Assembly (NCBI RefSeq): GCF_018122595.1
Contig: NZ_JAGRQH010000002.1
Span: 124,001-188,000 of the forward strand
DNA length: 64,000 bases
DNA from: Neokomagataea anthophila
Lineage (GTDB): Bacteria > Pseudomonadota > Alphaproteobacteria > Acetobacterales > Acetobacteraceae
Reading direction: 5' to 3'
The notes beneath the pieces are model-generated. The model was not told the DNA's origin. It made no database searches and worked only from the letters and a program-made list of their open reading frames with translations. Positions 22,126-33,252 of the stretch are shown here, one piece after another. The position numbers and the translations under genes were made by a program. Numbering within the stretch: position 1 is the stretch's first letter; each line of letters opens with the position of its first letter.

Positions 22126-22632
22126 ATGCGCAAAATACTCATCGCTGCCGCCGCTATCGGCACCATCCTCACCGCGCCATTCGCCGCTGCTGAGACAAAA
22201 GCTGCACCGCAGGTCAGTGAAACATCTGCTGCGCCAATTGCAGCCCCCTACCCTGATTCTTCTTTAGCATCCGTTCAGGTCAAAGAAGCTTTTGCAACGG
22301 CCAAAAAAACAGGCCGTAAAGTCCTCTTAGACTTTGGCGCCAACTGGTGCCCAGATTGCCGCATGCTCGCCGGTGTCTTTGCCCTTCCTGACGCGCAAGG
22401 CTGGCTTGAAAGCCAGTTCGTGATCGTGCCGGTCAACGTAGATCGCTTTACCCACAACATGGATATCGCCCTTAAATACGGCGTAAAGGTCAAAGCTATC
22501 CCAACCGTAATTGTCCTCACCCCAGCAGGTAAACCACTCAACGGCGATGCTTCACTCGCGCTCGGCAATGCACGCACTATGTCTCCACAAGCAACATTGG
22601 ACCTGATTTCCTCGTGGAATCAGCGCGGTTAA
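22126..22632 (+). CDS. Periplasmic thioredoxin-fold protein
   Basis: 168-aa protein with a signal peptide (KILIAAAAIGTILTAPFAAA) and one thioredoxin-like domain. The active site reads FGANWCPDCRMLAG, so the CxxC redox pair is CPDC near residue 77. A cis-proline equivalent is in KAIPTVIVL. It probably acts as a periplasmic thiol-disulfide reductase or thioredoxin_7-type protein; no partner gene is adjacent. The start was placed at the ATG with GAAGG 7 bp upstream, where the signal peptide begins. Confidence 0.82.
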   Translation: MRKILIAAAAIGTILTAPFAAAETKAAPQVSETSAAPIAAPYPDSSLASVQVKEAFATAKKTGRKVLLDFGANWCPDCRMLAGVFALPDAQGWLESQFVIVPVNVDRFTHNMDIALKYGVKVKAIPTVIVLTPAGKPLNGDASLALGNARTMSPQATLDLISSWNQRG

Positions 22633-22683
22633 TCAAAGATACCTCTCTGCTTCATACGCTGAAGCAGAGAGGCCATACGATGT

Positions 22684-22974
22684 TCAGCCTTTTGTATAAG
22701 TCACGTGCATTGTGTGATGATACTGACGGACAGCCACACCATGAACAATAGCCGGCCCATACCGTAGCGTTTTCAAAAAACCCAACATATTTTGGGCCGT
22801 TTTTGGGTCTGTGGGTGACAAAATCGTACAATTTTCAAGATGGCCAGCCACGCTAATATCGCACATTACATCAAGCGCATGTTCAGACACATGACTGAAT
22901 GACGGAGTATGCGCGCTGCAGCATGACGTAGCCAAAACAAACACGACAATAGCATGTGCATAATTGTACTTCAT
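22684..22974 (-). CDS. Small exported protein resembling a TonB C-terminal domain
   Basis: 96-aa protein with an N-terminal hydrophobic signal ending in ATSCC (possible lipobox). The mature part has the pattern of a lone TonB_C-like fold: VMCDISVAGHLENCTIL, then QNMLGFLKTLRYGPAIVHGVAV. It lacks the proline-rich span and anchoring arrangement of a true TonB, so energy transduction is unlikely. The identification rests on pattern only. It lies between the thioredoxin-fold gene (convergent) and the M3 peptidase (same strand, upstream). Confidence 0.55.
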   Translation of the reverse strand: MKYNYAHAIVVFVLATSCCSAHTPSFSHVSEHALDVMCDISVAGHLENCTILSPTDPKTAQNMLGFLKTLRYGPAIVHGVAVRQYHHTMHVTYTKG

Positions 22975-23026
22975 AAACTCCCAAACACACATAAAAGAGT
23001 TTAATCAGCCACACACACCACGCCCC

Positions 23027-24715
23027 CTAAGAAAGCAATACTTTCTCCGCTTCGCGTACGACATCGGTCAACGCCCCCTCTGCAAAGGGAGATACCAACC
23101 CAGCATCAGAAACCAAAGCGGCAAAAGGCTTAGAACCACCCTCAGCACAAAGCTGACGATAAACCGCCAAAGTACCCTCTTGATCCTGCCGTGACCCTAA
23201 CCAAAGCTGCAACGCACAACACTGCGCCAAAGCGTAATCGATGTAATAAAACGGCAAGCGATAGATATGCAGCTGTGCCTGCCAACGGCCACCTGCTGCC
23301 GGATACGCTAAATCACCCCAATCGCGCCACGGCATATACTCTTTTTCCAGACGCGCCCATGAGGCATGGCGCTCTGCCGCAGACATTGTCGGATTTGCAT
23401 AAACCTCATGCTGGAAGTGATCAACGCATGCGCCATATGGAAAAAACGACAGCGCATCAATCAAATGCATGGCGCGGTAACGATCTGCCGCCCCGTCTTC
23501 GACCAAGCCACCAATTTCCGGCCATGTCAGAAACTCCAACCCCATCGAGTGAATTTCCGCCGCTTCCATCGTCGGCCATGCCTGATCGACCCATGGCAAA
23601 TCACGGCTTTTCCAATTTTGATACGCATGCCCCATCTCATGGGTAAACACGCCAATATCATTATGCGTCCCATTAAAATTGGCAAAAATATACGGCACAC
23701 CTTCCGTTGGGAACGACGTACAAAAACCACCCCCCGCTTTCCCATCACGGTTCTTTAAGTCCAAATACCCCTGATCACGCATCATAGCGTAAAACGCAGC
23801 CATATCACCGGATGCATCAAGCGCACGGAACATCTCTTCCGCCCGTGCAACCAACACATCATGCTCCCCCGCAGGCCCCGGATTACCCTTCGGGTCAATC
23901 AACGCCTCATCCCACGCTTGCACACGGTCCCACCCCATCTGCAAACGACGGCGCTCCAAAATTGCCTGCACCAAAGGCGTCACATGTACCCGGATTTTTT
24001 CACGAAACGCCGCAACCTGCTCCGGCCCATAATCCGTCCGGCGCATGCGGCGGTAACCAAGCTCAATAAAGTTCTTGAACCCTAATGTCGTCGCCATCCG
24101 GTCCCGCAGCGTGACCAACCTGCCATATATGTCATCAAGCTTAGCGCCATTCTCCGCGAAGAACCCCCAACGCGCACGCTCAGCTTCATGCCGCGTTTCA
24201 CGATCCAAAGACTGTGCATAAGGCACCAAGCCCGATAAATTATATGTCTCTCCACGGAAGACGATCTTCGCACCGGCTAATAAGGCTGTGTATTCGCCCG
24301 TCAACCGCGCTTCTTCTTCCAAATCTGCGCTAATTTCTGGCGCAAAAACCGTCGCATCCGCTTCCCATAGCGCAATGACATGCGGCGTCAGCACAGCCTC
24401 CAGAGCAGCACGATCCACCTCGTTCAAAAAACGATTCTTCAACCGCGTTTCATAATCTGCCGCGACCGGACCAAGCTTATCCGCATAATCACGCTCTGCC
24501 TGAGCGTGTTCATCTTGCGTATGCCGCGAAAACTGCAAATGCACATAAGACGCCCAGGCTTCATAGACACGTCGCCCCTGATCAAAGTGAGACAACGCAT
24601 CCTCTAGGCGCCCCGCATCCAGTGATGCAGAAACGGCATCATACTGCGCTTGCAACGATGCCTCGTCAGGACGGAGGAATGAAAGAGCCGAGAAAGAAGA
24701 TATATCCGTTTTCAT
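23027..24715 (-). CDS. M3-family oligoendopeptidase
   Basis: Zinc peptidase of the thimet/PepF group, probably cytoplasmic, that hydrolyses short peptides. The HExxH motif is HEMGHAYQNW near residue 345, with the third ligand Glu about 25 residues later in MEAAEIHSMGLEF. The whole protein is helical, 562 aa, close to the usual 560-600 aa. The overall pattern (YAQSLDRETR, FKNFIELGYRRM) looks like the M3 branch distinct from classical PepF. The ATG at 24715 was chosen with AGGG upstream; a start 36 bp earlier is less likely. Confidence 0.9.
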   Translation of the reverse strand: MKTDISSFSALSFLRPDEASLQAQYDAVSASLDAGRLEDALSHFDQGRRVYEAWASYVHLQFSRHTQDEHAQAERDYADKLGPVAADYETRLKNRFLNEVDRAALEAVLTPHVIALWEADATVFAPEISADLEEEARLTGEYTALLAGAKIVFRGETYNLSGLVPYAQSLDRETRHEAERARWGFFAENGAKLDDIYGRLVTLRDRMATTLGFKNFIELGYRRMRRTDYGPEQVAAFREKIRVHVTPLVQAILERRRLQMGWDRVQAWDEALIDPKGNPGPAGEHDVLVARAEEMFRALDASGDMAAFYAMMRDQGYLDLKNRDGKAGGGFCTSFPTEGVPYIFANFNGTHNDIGVFTHEMGHAYQNWKSRDLPWVDQAWPTMEAAEIHSMGLEFLTWPEIGGLVEDGAADRYRAMHLIDALSFFPYGACVDHFQHEVYANPTMSAAERHASWARLEKEYMPWRDWGDLAYPAAGGRWQAQLHIYRLPFYYIDYALAQCCALQLWLGSRQDQEGTLAVYRQLCAEGGSKPFAALVSDAGLVSPFAEGALTDVVREAEKVLLS

Positions 24716-25308
24716 GACAGAAACCCTGCCACCGCAGACGCCAAACGTCACGCCCTCTCCACATGTAAAAGCGTATATTCTTACCCAACAACAAACAGGC
24801 CTTAAGAGCAGATACCTTTTTCCTAAGAAACGCTCCTCAATCCATCGACATCATCACCTTGATGAATAGCCATTGAACCTTCAGCAACTCATTAAACAAA
24901 GGGGCGGCCATGTCATAACATTGGTAGCCATGCGCCTTTCGTACGTCGATCAGGCTAGCCGCAACCCTTATTAACCCGCCAATCCAATGAGCTTTATTCA
25001 AGTCAGTCGTGCAGAAGTCCGTGGAAAAGCCAGCCCTTCCATCCCTCCGCAAAAAAACACCTACGTCACTCCACCACTTCCATGGAGTACTAGAGTGTCT
25101 TGCACGGCCCACACTCTTTCGGGACATGCGGTGACGAAGATAACTTTGCTCGGCACCCAACGATCATCAGCGACGGATCATCGTCGCTCTTAGGAAAACA
25201 CAGCCCAGCATATCTACTCGTCCGTCAGCCAAGTACAGATCACTCACATTTAGTCTCCTCATGGAAACTGAAAGCGACATATCCCATTCGCATTAATACG
25301 CCCTGAAC
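24716..25308. other. Gene-poor region of about 590 bp
   Basis: Contains the promoter region of the M3 peptidase at its left end and otherwise no supported gene. A 107-codon minus-strand frame at 24837-25160 has no recognisable domain, ribosome-binding site or codon pattern like its neighbours. The region could be a decayed gene remnant. Confidence 0.5.
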
Positions 25309-26511
25309 CTAACGAATAGCGCGAACAAAAGCCTCAATCCGTCGGCATGCCTCAGCTAAATCATCATCCGACGCAGCAAAGGACAAACGTAAATGCGGCC
25401 CCAACCCAAAAGCTGCCCCCGGCACCGTGGCCACATGGGCTTCTTCTAACAACGCTTCCGCAAAAGCCACATCATCGGACAAAACCCGCCCCTGCCCGCT
25501 CGTCCCACCAAGCAGAGCCGCAATACCCGGATAGGCATAAAACGCCCCCTGCGGCATCGCACAACTTAAGCCGGGAATTGCTCTCAACGCAGCCACAACT
25601 GTATTGCGTCGCTGCTCATAGGTCTCACGCATGAGAGCAATACCATCGCCGCCATCATTCAACGCAGCAACAGCGCCAGCCTGCGCCAGCGTGCACACAC
25701 CAGACGTTGCATTGCCCTGCACCGCAATCATCGCCGCAATTAACGGAGCTGGACCACACGCAAAACCAACGCGCCACCCCGTCATCGCGTAGGCTTTCGC
25801 CACCCCATTCACGATCAGAACACGATCAGCCAAATCCGGCGCGACCGACAAGAGCGAGACATGCTGACGCCCATCAAAGGTCAGATGCTCATAAATCTCG
25901 TCACACATCACCATGACATGAGGCGCAGCCCGCAGCACTTCGGCCAGCGCCTCAAGATCTGCACGCTCTAAAATGGCACCGCTTGGGTTATTCGGAAAAT
26001 TCAGAACTAACCAACGTGTTTTCGATGTAATGGCCGCACGAATTTCCTCCGGATCAGGACGAAACCCATCTTCCTCCCGGCAAGGCACTTCAACACTCCG
26101 CCCACCAAACATTTGTGCAATAAGCGGATAACTCACCCAATACGGCGCAGGAACAACAACCTCATCCCCTGCATCAATGGTCGCCATGAACGCGTTGAAA
26201 ATGACCTGCTTGCCGCCATTGGCCACCATGATCTGATTCGCCGCAGCCGTGACCCCATTATCCCGCAACAACTTCGCCTGAATGGCTTCGATCAGCGCCT
26301 TCTGACCGGGGATCGGTGGATACCCCGTATCACCTGCTAACCCCGCCGCATAAGCCGCCTCAACAGCAACCGCAGGGGATGCAAAATCAGGTTGCCCCAA
26401 GGCGAGTGAAATAACATTGGCTCCCGCCGCACGCAGTTCACGGGCTTTTGCCGCCATGGCAATGGTCGCTGGCTTAGGCAAAGTCGCGATACGTGCAGCA
26501 GGACGAAACAT
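25309..26511 (-). CDS. Class I/II pyridoxal-phosphate aminotransferase (downstream paralogue)
   Basis: Fold type I PLP enzyme of about 400 aa. The PLP lysine motif is [19 protein letters not shown] near residue 232, with NFPNNPSG near 170 and a C-terminal RLSFAAS that carries the carboxylate-binding Arg. It is of the aspartate/aromatic aminotransferase subfamily; the substrate is not resolvable. The start at 26511 has GGAG upstream and leaves 16 bp to the preceding aminotransferase gene, with which it shares long similar stretches (GGKQVIF versus GGKQVIY, GDEV..PAP.WVSYP), indicating tandem duplication. Confidence 0.9.
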   Translation of the reverse strand: MFRPAARIATLPKPATIAMAAKARELRAAGANVISLALGQPDFASPAVAVEAAYAAGLAGDTGYPPIPGQKALIEAIQAKLLRDNGVTAAANQIMVANGGKQVIFNAFMATIDAGDEVVVPAPYWVSYPLIAQMFGGRSVEVPCREEDGFRPDPEEIRAAITSKTRWLVLNFPNNPSGAILERADLEALAEVLRAAPHVMVMCDEIYEHLTFDGRQHVSLLSVAPDLADRVLIVNGVAKAYAMTGWRVGFACGPAPLIAAMIAVQGNATSGVCTLAQAGAVAALNDGGDGIALMRETYEQRRNTVVAALRAIPGLSCAMPQGAFYAYPGIAALLGGTSGQGRVLSDDVAFAEALLEEAHVATVPGAAFGLGPHLRLSFAASDDDLAEACRRIEAFVRAIR

Positions 26512-26527
26512 CTTAGCAGGCTCCAGA

Positions 26528-27811
<1,284 letters not shown>

Positions 27812-28921
27812 TTAAGCCAGCTTGTCCATTTCACGAAGGACCGCTTCGCCCATCATCTCCGTGCCAACGCGCGCCATGCCCTCCGACATGATGTCTGCCG
27901 TACGCAGGCCACTCGCCAGCACATTAGAAACGGCCTTTTCAATCAATTCAGCATCCTCACTACGACCCAGCGAGTAACGCAGCAGCATAGCAAAGGAAAG
28001 AATCTGCGCCAGCGGGTTCGCAATACCACGGCCCGCAATATCCGGTGCACTTCCATGGATCGGCTCATACAGCGCATTGCGCTTTCCATCGTCACGCACA
28101 ATACCAAGCGTGGCCGATGGCAACATGCCCAAAGACCCCGTCAACATTGACGCAAGATCGGACAAAATATCACCAAACAAATTGCCCGTTACGATCACAT
28201 CAAACTGCTTCGGGTCACGGACCAACTGCATCGCGCAATTATCGGCCAGCATATGAGACAGTTCAACATCCGCATATTCACGCGCATGCAAATCCGTCAC
28301 GACTTCCTTCCACAGAAGGCCGCTTTCCATGACATTGCACTTCTCAACCGAGCATACCCGGTTGTCACGCTTGCGCGCCAAATCAAAAGCCACACGCGCC
28401 ACACGCTCGATCTCAGCCGTCGTGTAAACTTCCGTGTTAATCCCACGGCGAGAGCCGTCTTCAAGCGTTTCAATACCGCGTGGCTCACCAAAATAGATGC
28501 CACCAACCGTCTCACGCACGATCATGAGATCAAGGCCACGCACCACTTCTGGCTTCAAGGCCGAGGCACTTAACAGCGCATCAAAAAGCTGCGCTGGACG
28601 CAAATTAGCGAACAGTTCCAGCTCTTTACGCAGTTTCAAAATCGCCACTTCCGGGCGCTTATCAAAGCCAACATGACCCCACGCCGGATCACCAACCGAA
28701 CCGAACAGCACAGCGTCTGACTGCTTCGCCAGCGCAATCACTTCATCGCGGATCGGCACGCCATGTACCGCCAAAGACGCCGCACCGACCAATTCTTCCG
28801 TAATCTCCAGCTTCAAGCCGCGATGACGCTCCAGCCAGTGCACAATACGCGCCACTTCGCGCATAACTTCCGGGCCAATACCATCACCCGCCAGAACCAG
28901 CAGTTTTGACGCTTCACTCAT
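27812..28921 (-). CDS. leuB: 3-isopropylmalate dehydrogenase
   Basis: NAD-dependent oxidative decarboxylase of leucine synthesis. Family features: [11 protein letters not shown] at the N-terminus, substrate residues in LRPAQLF and [17 protein letters not shown], and metal-binding Asp in [14 protein letters not shown]. The length of 369 aa is normal. Its start overlaps the leuD stop (ATGA), and a strong terminator follows. Confidence 0.97.
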   Translation of the reverse strand: MSEASKLLVLAGDGIGPEVMREVARIVHWLERHRGLKLEITEELVGAASLAVHGVPIRDEVIALAKQSDAVLFGSVGDPAWGHVGFDKRPEVAILKLRKELELFANLRPAQLFDALLSASALKPEVVRGLDLMIVRETVGGIYFGEPRGIETLEDGSRRGINTEVYTTAEIERVARVAFDLARKRDNRVCSVEKCNVMESGLLWKEVVTDLHAREYADVELSHMLADNCAMQLVRDPKQFDVIVTGNLFGDILSDLASMLTGSLGMLPSATLGIVRDDGKRNALYEPIHGSAPDIAGRGIANPLAQILSFAMLLRYSLGRSEDAELIEKAVSNVLASGLRTADIMSEGMARVGTEMMGEAVLREMDKLA

Positions 28922-29544
28922 TGACCTGCTCCCATATCCACAGACGGCACCCAGCTGCGTTTCTCACTGCTTTCAAAGCGCGTAATCTTCTGATCATGTG
29001 CCAAGGTCTGGCCAATATCGTCCAGCCCCTCGATCAATAAATGCTTCCGGAACGGGTCAACCTCAAACGGGATCTTCTCCCCATCAGGGCGAATAACCAC
29101 CTGCTCAGCCAAGTTAACGGTCAAACGCGCATTCGCACCCTGCCGCGCATCATCCATTAGCAGATCACAAATCTCACGCGGGAAACGGATCGGTAAAATG
29201 CCGTTCTTGAAGCAATTATTGAAGAAAATATCCGCAAAGCTCGGCGCGATCACGCAGCGAAACCCAAAGTCCAACAAAGCCCAAGGCGCATGCTCACGAG
29301 ATGAACCACAACCAAGGTTATCATAGGTGATCAAAATTTCAGCCTGACGATACGGCTCCTGGTTGAGAACAAAATCAGGCTTCTCATTCCCATCCGCATC
29401 ATAACGCTGCGCGGCAAAAGCACTACGCCCAAGCCCCGTACGTTGAATCGTCTTCAAGAAGCGCGCCGGGATAATCTGATCCGTGTCGATGTTTTCATTC
29501 GGCATCGGAGCCGCAATGGCCGTCAGTTCCGTAAACTTGTCCAT
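28918..29544 (-). CDS. leuD: 3-isopropylmalate dehydratase small subunit
   Basis: Swivelling-domain subunit that, with LeuC, isomerises 2- to 3-isopropylmalate. Characteristic motifs are [18 protein letters not shown] near the N-terminus, [13 protein letters not shown] near residue 78 and [17 protein letters not shown]. The length of 208 aa is normal. It is coupled on both sides: TAATG with leuC and ATGA with leuB. Confidence 0.97.
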   Translation of the reverse strand: MDKFTELTAIAAPMPNENIDTDQIIPARFLKTIQRTGLGRSAFAAQRYDADGNEKPDFVLNQEPYRQAEILITYDNLGCGSSREHAPWALLDFGFRCVIAPSFADIFFNNCFKNGILPIRFPREICDLLMDDARQGANARLTVNLAEQVVIRPDGEKIPFEVDPFRKHLLIEGLDDIGQTLAHDQKITRFESSEKRSWVPSVDMGAGQ

Positions 29545-30998
29545 TACACTGCCTCCCGCACGGCATCCGAGCCGGACATCAAACCCATTAACGTGCGCAC
29601 ATCACACAACTCACCCGTCACCGCTGCGGCGGCCGCCATAGCGGGAGAGCACAGATGCGTCCGCCCATCCGGACCTTGCCGACCTTCAAAATTACGATTG
29701 GACGTTGAGGCACAACGCTGCTGCGGCGTCAGACGATCAGGGTTCATCCCCAAGCACATAGAGCAGCCCGCCTCGCGCCACTCAAAACCCGCATCACGGA
29801 AAATACGATCCAAGCCCTCAGCTTCCGCCGCCTGCTTGACCAAACCCGAACCCGGCACAATCATAGCACGCACATTTTCAGCCACATGGCGATCTTTCAC
29901 CACAGCAGCTGCTGCGCGCAGATCCTCAAGACGGCTATTCGTGCAGGACCCAATAAACACAACATCAACCTTCGTACCGGCAATCTTCTGCCCGGCCGTC
30001 AGCCCCATATAATCCAGAGCGCGCTGCACCTGCGCCGCTTGCGCGGGATCTTTATAATCTGAAGGCATCGGCACCACACCATCAATCGGCAGAACATCCT
30101 GCGGGCTGGTGCCCCATGTCACAGACGGTACAATATCTTCCGCACGCAGCACGACTTCACGATCAAACTCCGCGCCGTCATCACTCGCTAGGCTGCGCCA
30201 GTACGCACATGCCTGCTCGAAATCGTCCCCTTTAGGCGCAAAACGGCGCCCCTTTACATAAGCAAACGTCGTCTCATCCGGCGCGACCAAACCGGCCTTA
30301 GCCCCTGCTTCGATGGACATATTGCACAGCGTCATACGCCCAGCCATATCCAGCCCACGAATGGCCGAGCCGGCAAATTCAATCACATGCCCCGTGCCGC
30401 CAGCTGTACCAATATGACCAATAATGGCCAGCATAATATCCTTGGCGGTCACGCCCGGACCAACTGCGCCCTCCACACGGACGCGCATATTCTTCGCTGG
30501 CTTTTGCAGCAATGTCTGCGTTGCCAGAACATGCTCAACTTCAGAGGTACCAATACCAAACGCCAAGGAGCCCAAGGCACCATGCGTAGACGTATGGCTG
30601 TCACCACACACAATCGTCATACCCGGCAGAGAAATCCCCTGCTCTGGCCCGACCACATGAACAATGCCTTGAGAGGCAGAGAGCAATGGAAAATAAGGAA
30701 CGCCAAATTCAGCGACATTCTTCTCCAGCGTTTCGATCTGCAAGCGGCTATCCGCTTCTTCAATCGGCTGGGAACGGTCAGATGTCGGGACATTATGATC
30801 CACAACAGCCACCGTGGCATCTGGCCGGCGTACACGACGCCCTGCCAAACGCAAACCCTCAAACGCTTGAGGACTCGTCACTTCATGGACGAGATGCCGA
30901 TCAATATATAGGATGCACGTTCCGTCCTCGAGCCGCTCAACGACATGATCATCCCAGATCTTGTCAAATAACGTTCGCGGCGCAAAACCTGCACACAT
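29544..30998 (-). CDS. leuC: 3-isopropylmalate dehydratase large subunit
   Basis: Aconitase-family subunit with a 4Fe-4S cluster. Visible are [20 protein letters not shown] near residue 130 and cluster cysteines in [13 protein letters not shown] and in [11 protein letters not shown]. The protein is 484 aa, slightly longer than usual (about 466). It begins the leuCDB operon, downstream of the rplS terminator, and a short GCCCC/GGGGC hairpin sits 25-39 bp before its start. Confidence 0.97.
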   Translation of the reverse strand: MCAGFAPRTLFDKIWDDHVVERLEDGTCILYIDRHLVHEVTSPQAFEGLRLAGRRVRRPDATVAVVDHNVPTSDRSQPIEEADSRLQIETLEKNVAEFGVPYFPLLSASQGIVHVVGPEQGISLPGMTIVCGDSHTSTHGALGSLAFGIGTSEVEHVLATQTLLQKPAKNMRVRVEGAVGPGVTAKDIMLAIIGHIGTAGGTGHVIEFAGSAIRGLDMAGRMTLCNMSIEAGAKAGLVAPDETTFAYVKGRRFAPKGDDFEQACAYWRSLASDDGAEFDREVVLRAEDIVPSVTWGTSPQDVLPIDGVVPMPSDYKDPAQAAQVQRALDYMGLTAGQKIAGTKVDVVFIGSCTNSRLEDLRAAAAVVKDRHVAENVRAMIVPGSGLVKQAAEAEGLDRIFRDAGFEWREAGCSMCLGMNPDRLTPQQRCASTSNRNFEGRQGPDGRTHLCSPAMAAAAAVTGELCDVRTLMGLMSGSDAVREAV

Positions 30999-31040
30999 AG
31001 CTCTCTATCTCCGGCGCTTTGGGCCCCATGATGGGGCTGC

Positions 31041-31075
31041 CACAAAGACAATGCCCGCCGTATGACGGGCGGGCA
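31041..31075 (-). terminator. Terminator after rplS
   Basis: On the minus strand, ATGCCCGCCCGT and ACGGCGGGCAT form a long GC-rich stem with one bulge, followed by the T-rich TTGTCTTTG. It separates the ffh-rplS translation operon from leuCDB. Confidence 0.7.
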
Positions 31076-31159
31076 TCTTCATTTTCTTGCGCAGAGAGAG
31101 CATCTATTGCAAGAAAAGGCAAGCCTAAAAGGCTTAATCTTAGTTTTTGTTACCTAAGA

Positions 31160-31540
31160 TTAGGAAGCTGTCTTCACAACGTCACGTGGGCGTTCTGCAA
31201 TACGCGCAGACTTACCTGAGCGACCACGCAGGTAGTACAGCTTCGCACGACGTACCTTACCACGACGCACAACGTCGATGCTTGCGATAGAAGGCGCATA
31301 CAGCGGGAACACACGCTCCACACCTTCACCGTTCGAAATCTTACGAACCGTGAAGTTGCTGCTCAGACCCTTGTTTGAACGCGCAATAACAACGCCTTCA
31401 AAGTTCTGTACACGCTCACGCGTGCCTTCAACAACGCGGACGCCAACGCGAACCGTGTCACCTGCGATGAATTCTGGGACCGCACGAGCGTTAGAAAGAC
31501 GCTCGATTTCGCGTGCCTCATACTGCTGAATAGTGTTCAT
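31160..31540 (-). CDS. rplS: 50S ribosomal protein L19
   Basis: Ribosomal protein at the 30S-50S interface. Typical sequence: [34 protein letters not shown], and [15 protein letters not shown]. It is 126 aa from the ATG that has GGAG 7 bp upstream. It is last in the ffh-rpsP-rimM-trmD-rplS operon. Confidence 0.98.
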   Translation of the reverse strand: MNTIQQYEAREIERLSNARAVPEFIAGDTVRVGVRVVEGTRERVQNFEGVVIARSNKGLSSNFTVRKISNGEGVERVFPLYAPSIASIDVVRRGKVRRAKLYYLRGRSGKSARIAERPRDVVKTAS

Positions 31541-31564
31541 GACCAAACTCCTGAAAACAAAAAC

Positions 31565-32269
31565 TCAATGAACCGGCTGCCGTATCTGATACGCGTCCCA
31601 GAGGTCCGGTCTGCGCTCACGTGTGACGGCAAGAGATTGTTCATGCCGCCATTGAGCAATGGCAGCATGGTGGCCAGAGAGCAGAACTGGCGGAACATCC
31701 CGCCCATCCCAATTCGCTGGCTTCGTATACTGAGGGTACTCCAACAAGCCATCAGCAAAACTCTCGTCTTGCCCACTTGCCTCACACCCCATAACGCCCG
31801 GCAAAAGGCGCACACAGGCATCTAAGAGAGTAAGAGCTGGGATTTCACCGCCAGATAACACAACATCGCCCATACAAAACTGTTCGATATTGTGTTTTTC
31901 CAGCACCCGCTCATCTATCCCTTCGAAGCGGCCACACAGCACAACCACACCCTTGCCCGCAGCAAAACGTGTAACGTCCTGATGAGCCAACCTTCTCCCA
32001 CGAGGGGTCGGATAAATAATCGGGCGACCTTCACGCTCCGGCAACGCGTCAAGCGCTGCATCTAGAACATCCGGTCGCATGACCATACCAGCCCCGCCAC
32101 CAAACGGGGTATCATCCACCGCACGATGGCGCCCACGCCCATGACTGCGCAAATCATGCGCCGTGCAAGACCACTGCCCACGCTCTAAAGCTCGCCCTGC
32201 AAGGGAAAAGCCGAGCGGCCCCGGAAACATATCCGGGAACAAGGTCAGGATATCCGCACGCCACGTCAT
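31565..32269 (-). CDS. trmD: tRNA (guanine-37-N1) methyltransferase
   Basis: SPOUT-class SAM-dependent methyltransferase that modifies G37 of tRNAs reading CNN codons. Motifs: [14 protein letters not shown] at the N-terminus, [12 protein letters not shown] near residue 110, [13 protein letters not shown] near 135. The length of 234 aa is normal. Its start overlaps the rimM stop by 4 bp. Confidence 0.97.
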   Translation of the reverse strand: MTWRADILTLFPDMFPGPLGFSLAGRALERGQWSCTAHDLRSHGRGRHRAVDDTPFGGGAGMVMRPDVLDAALDALPEREGRPIIYPTPRGRRLAHQDVTRFAAGKGVVVLCGRFEGIDERVLEKHNIEQFCMGDVVLSGGEIPALTLLDACVRLLPGVMGCEASGQDESFADGLLEYPQYTKPANWDGRDVPPVLLSGHHAAIAQWRHEQSLAVTRERRPDLWDAYQIRQPVH

Positions 32270-32823
32270 GAGCGTATCTGGACCTCACCCTCAAGCGTGC
32301 CTTCAACTTCGATTTCATGCGGAGGCACAACGAGCAAACGCTGCGCTGCGAAATCGACTTCAGGCACACATGCCCGTGTGAACGGCACGATCAGGGTTTT
32401 TCCTGTCTGAGCGGGTACAATTTCAAGACTGACACCAGCCCCGTAATCATGAACCACCGTCACGACACCAAACGACTCACCCTCACCCGAAAACGCTTCC
32501 AAGCCGATCAAATCAGCATGGTAAAATTCGTCTTCCTCAGCTTCAGGCAAATCCTCTCGTGCAACATATAAACGGCGGTTCACCAACCGCTCAGCAGCGC
32601 TCCGATCCGGCAAAGCATTCCCTTGCCCATCTTCTAACGCCGCCACCCCAGGCGAAACCCAGCGTACATTCCAGACCACCCCTTGCTCATCATGCAAAGG
32701 ATTCAACGCCTCTACTGATTCCGGTTCATCCGTCGCAGCGTGCAGGCGCACAAGGCCCCGCACACCATGCGGCCGACCAACGGTCGCAACCAGAACATCA
32801 GTATCAGATTTGAAACGGGCCAC
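32266..32823 (-). CDS. rimM: Ribosome maturation factor RimM
   Basis: Assists 30S head assembly by binding S19. N-terminal RimM domain ([18 protein letters not shown]) and C-terminal PRC-barrel ([22 protein letters not shown]-like region). 185 aa. It lies between rpsP and trmD as in most proteobacteria. Confidence 0.95.
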   Translation of the reverse strand: MARFKSDTDVLVATVGRPHGVRGLVRLHAATDEPESVEALNPLHDEQGVVWNVRWVSPGVAALEDGQGNALPDRSAAERLVNRRLYVAREDLPEAEEDEFYHADLIGLEAFSGEGESFGVVTVVHDYGAGVSLEIVPAQTGKTLIVPFTRACVPEVDFAAQRLLVVPPHEIEVEGTLEGEVQIRS

Positions 32824-32854
32824 GGATCAGCTCACCGGTTCGATAAATGCTAAA

Positions 32855-33211
32855 TTAAGCTGCAGCAGCTGCGGCAGCGGCTTCAGCAGCTTCCTTAGCG
32901 CGCTCTTGAGCCTTAGCCTTCGGAGCAGACTTCTTCGGCTGGTCACGGAAGACAGGCTTAGGAGCCAGACCTGCGTTACCAAGGAAACGTGCAACACGGT
33001 CTGTGACCTGTGCACCATTGGACAGCCAGTGCTTGATGCGCTCGTCGTTCAGCTTGATACGATCAGCGTGATCAGACGGCAGCATTGGGTTGTACGCACC
33101 AACCTTCTCGATGAAACGGCCATCGCGTGGGCTACGGCTGTCAGCAACAACGATGTGGTAGTAAGGACGCTTCTTAGCGCCAGCGCGCGAAAGGCGAATC
33201 TTGAGGCTCAT
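32855..33211 (-). CDS. rpsP: 30S ribosomal protein S16
   Basis: Small-subunit protein starting [20 protein letters not shown], with the characteristic [15 protein letters not shown]. At 118 aa it is longer than E. coli S16 (82 aa). The excess is a Lys/Glu/Ala-rich tail ending in eight alanines, likely an extended helix or disordered. The ATG is preceded by AGGAG. Confidence 0.97.
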   Translation of the reverse strand: MSLKIRLSRAGAKKRPYYHIVVADSRSPRDGRFIEKVGAYNPMLPSDHADRIKLNDERIKHWLSNGAQVTDRVARFLGNAGLAPKPVFRDQPKKSAPKAKAQERAKEAAEAAAAAAAA

Positions 33212-33252
33212 GAATAACTCCTGAAAGAAAACCAAAAACTACTAAAAACGGA

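Noticed and set aside
24837-25160. 107-codon minus-strand frame, perhaps a transposase remnant
   Set aside because: No domain, catalytic motif or terminal repeat could be identified.
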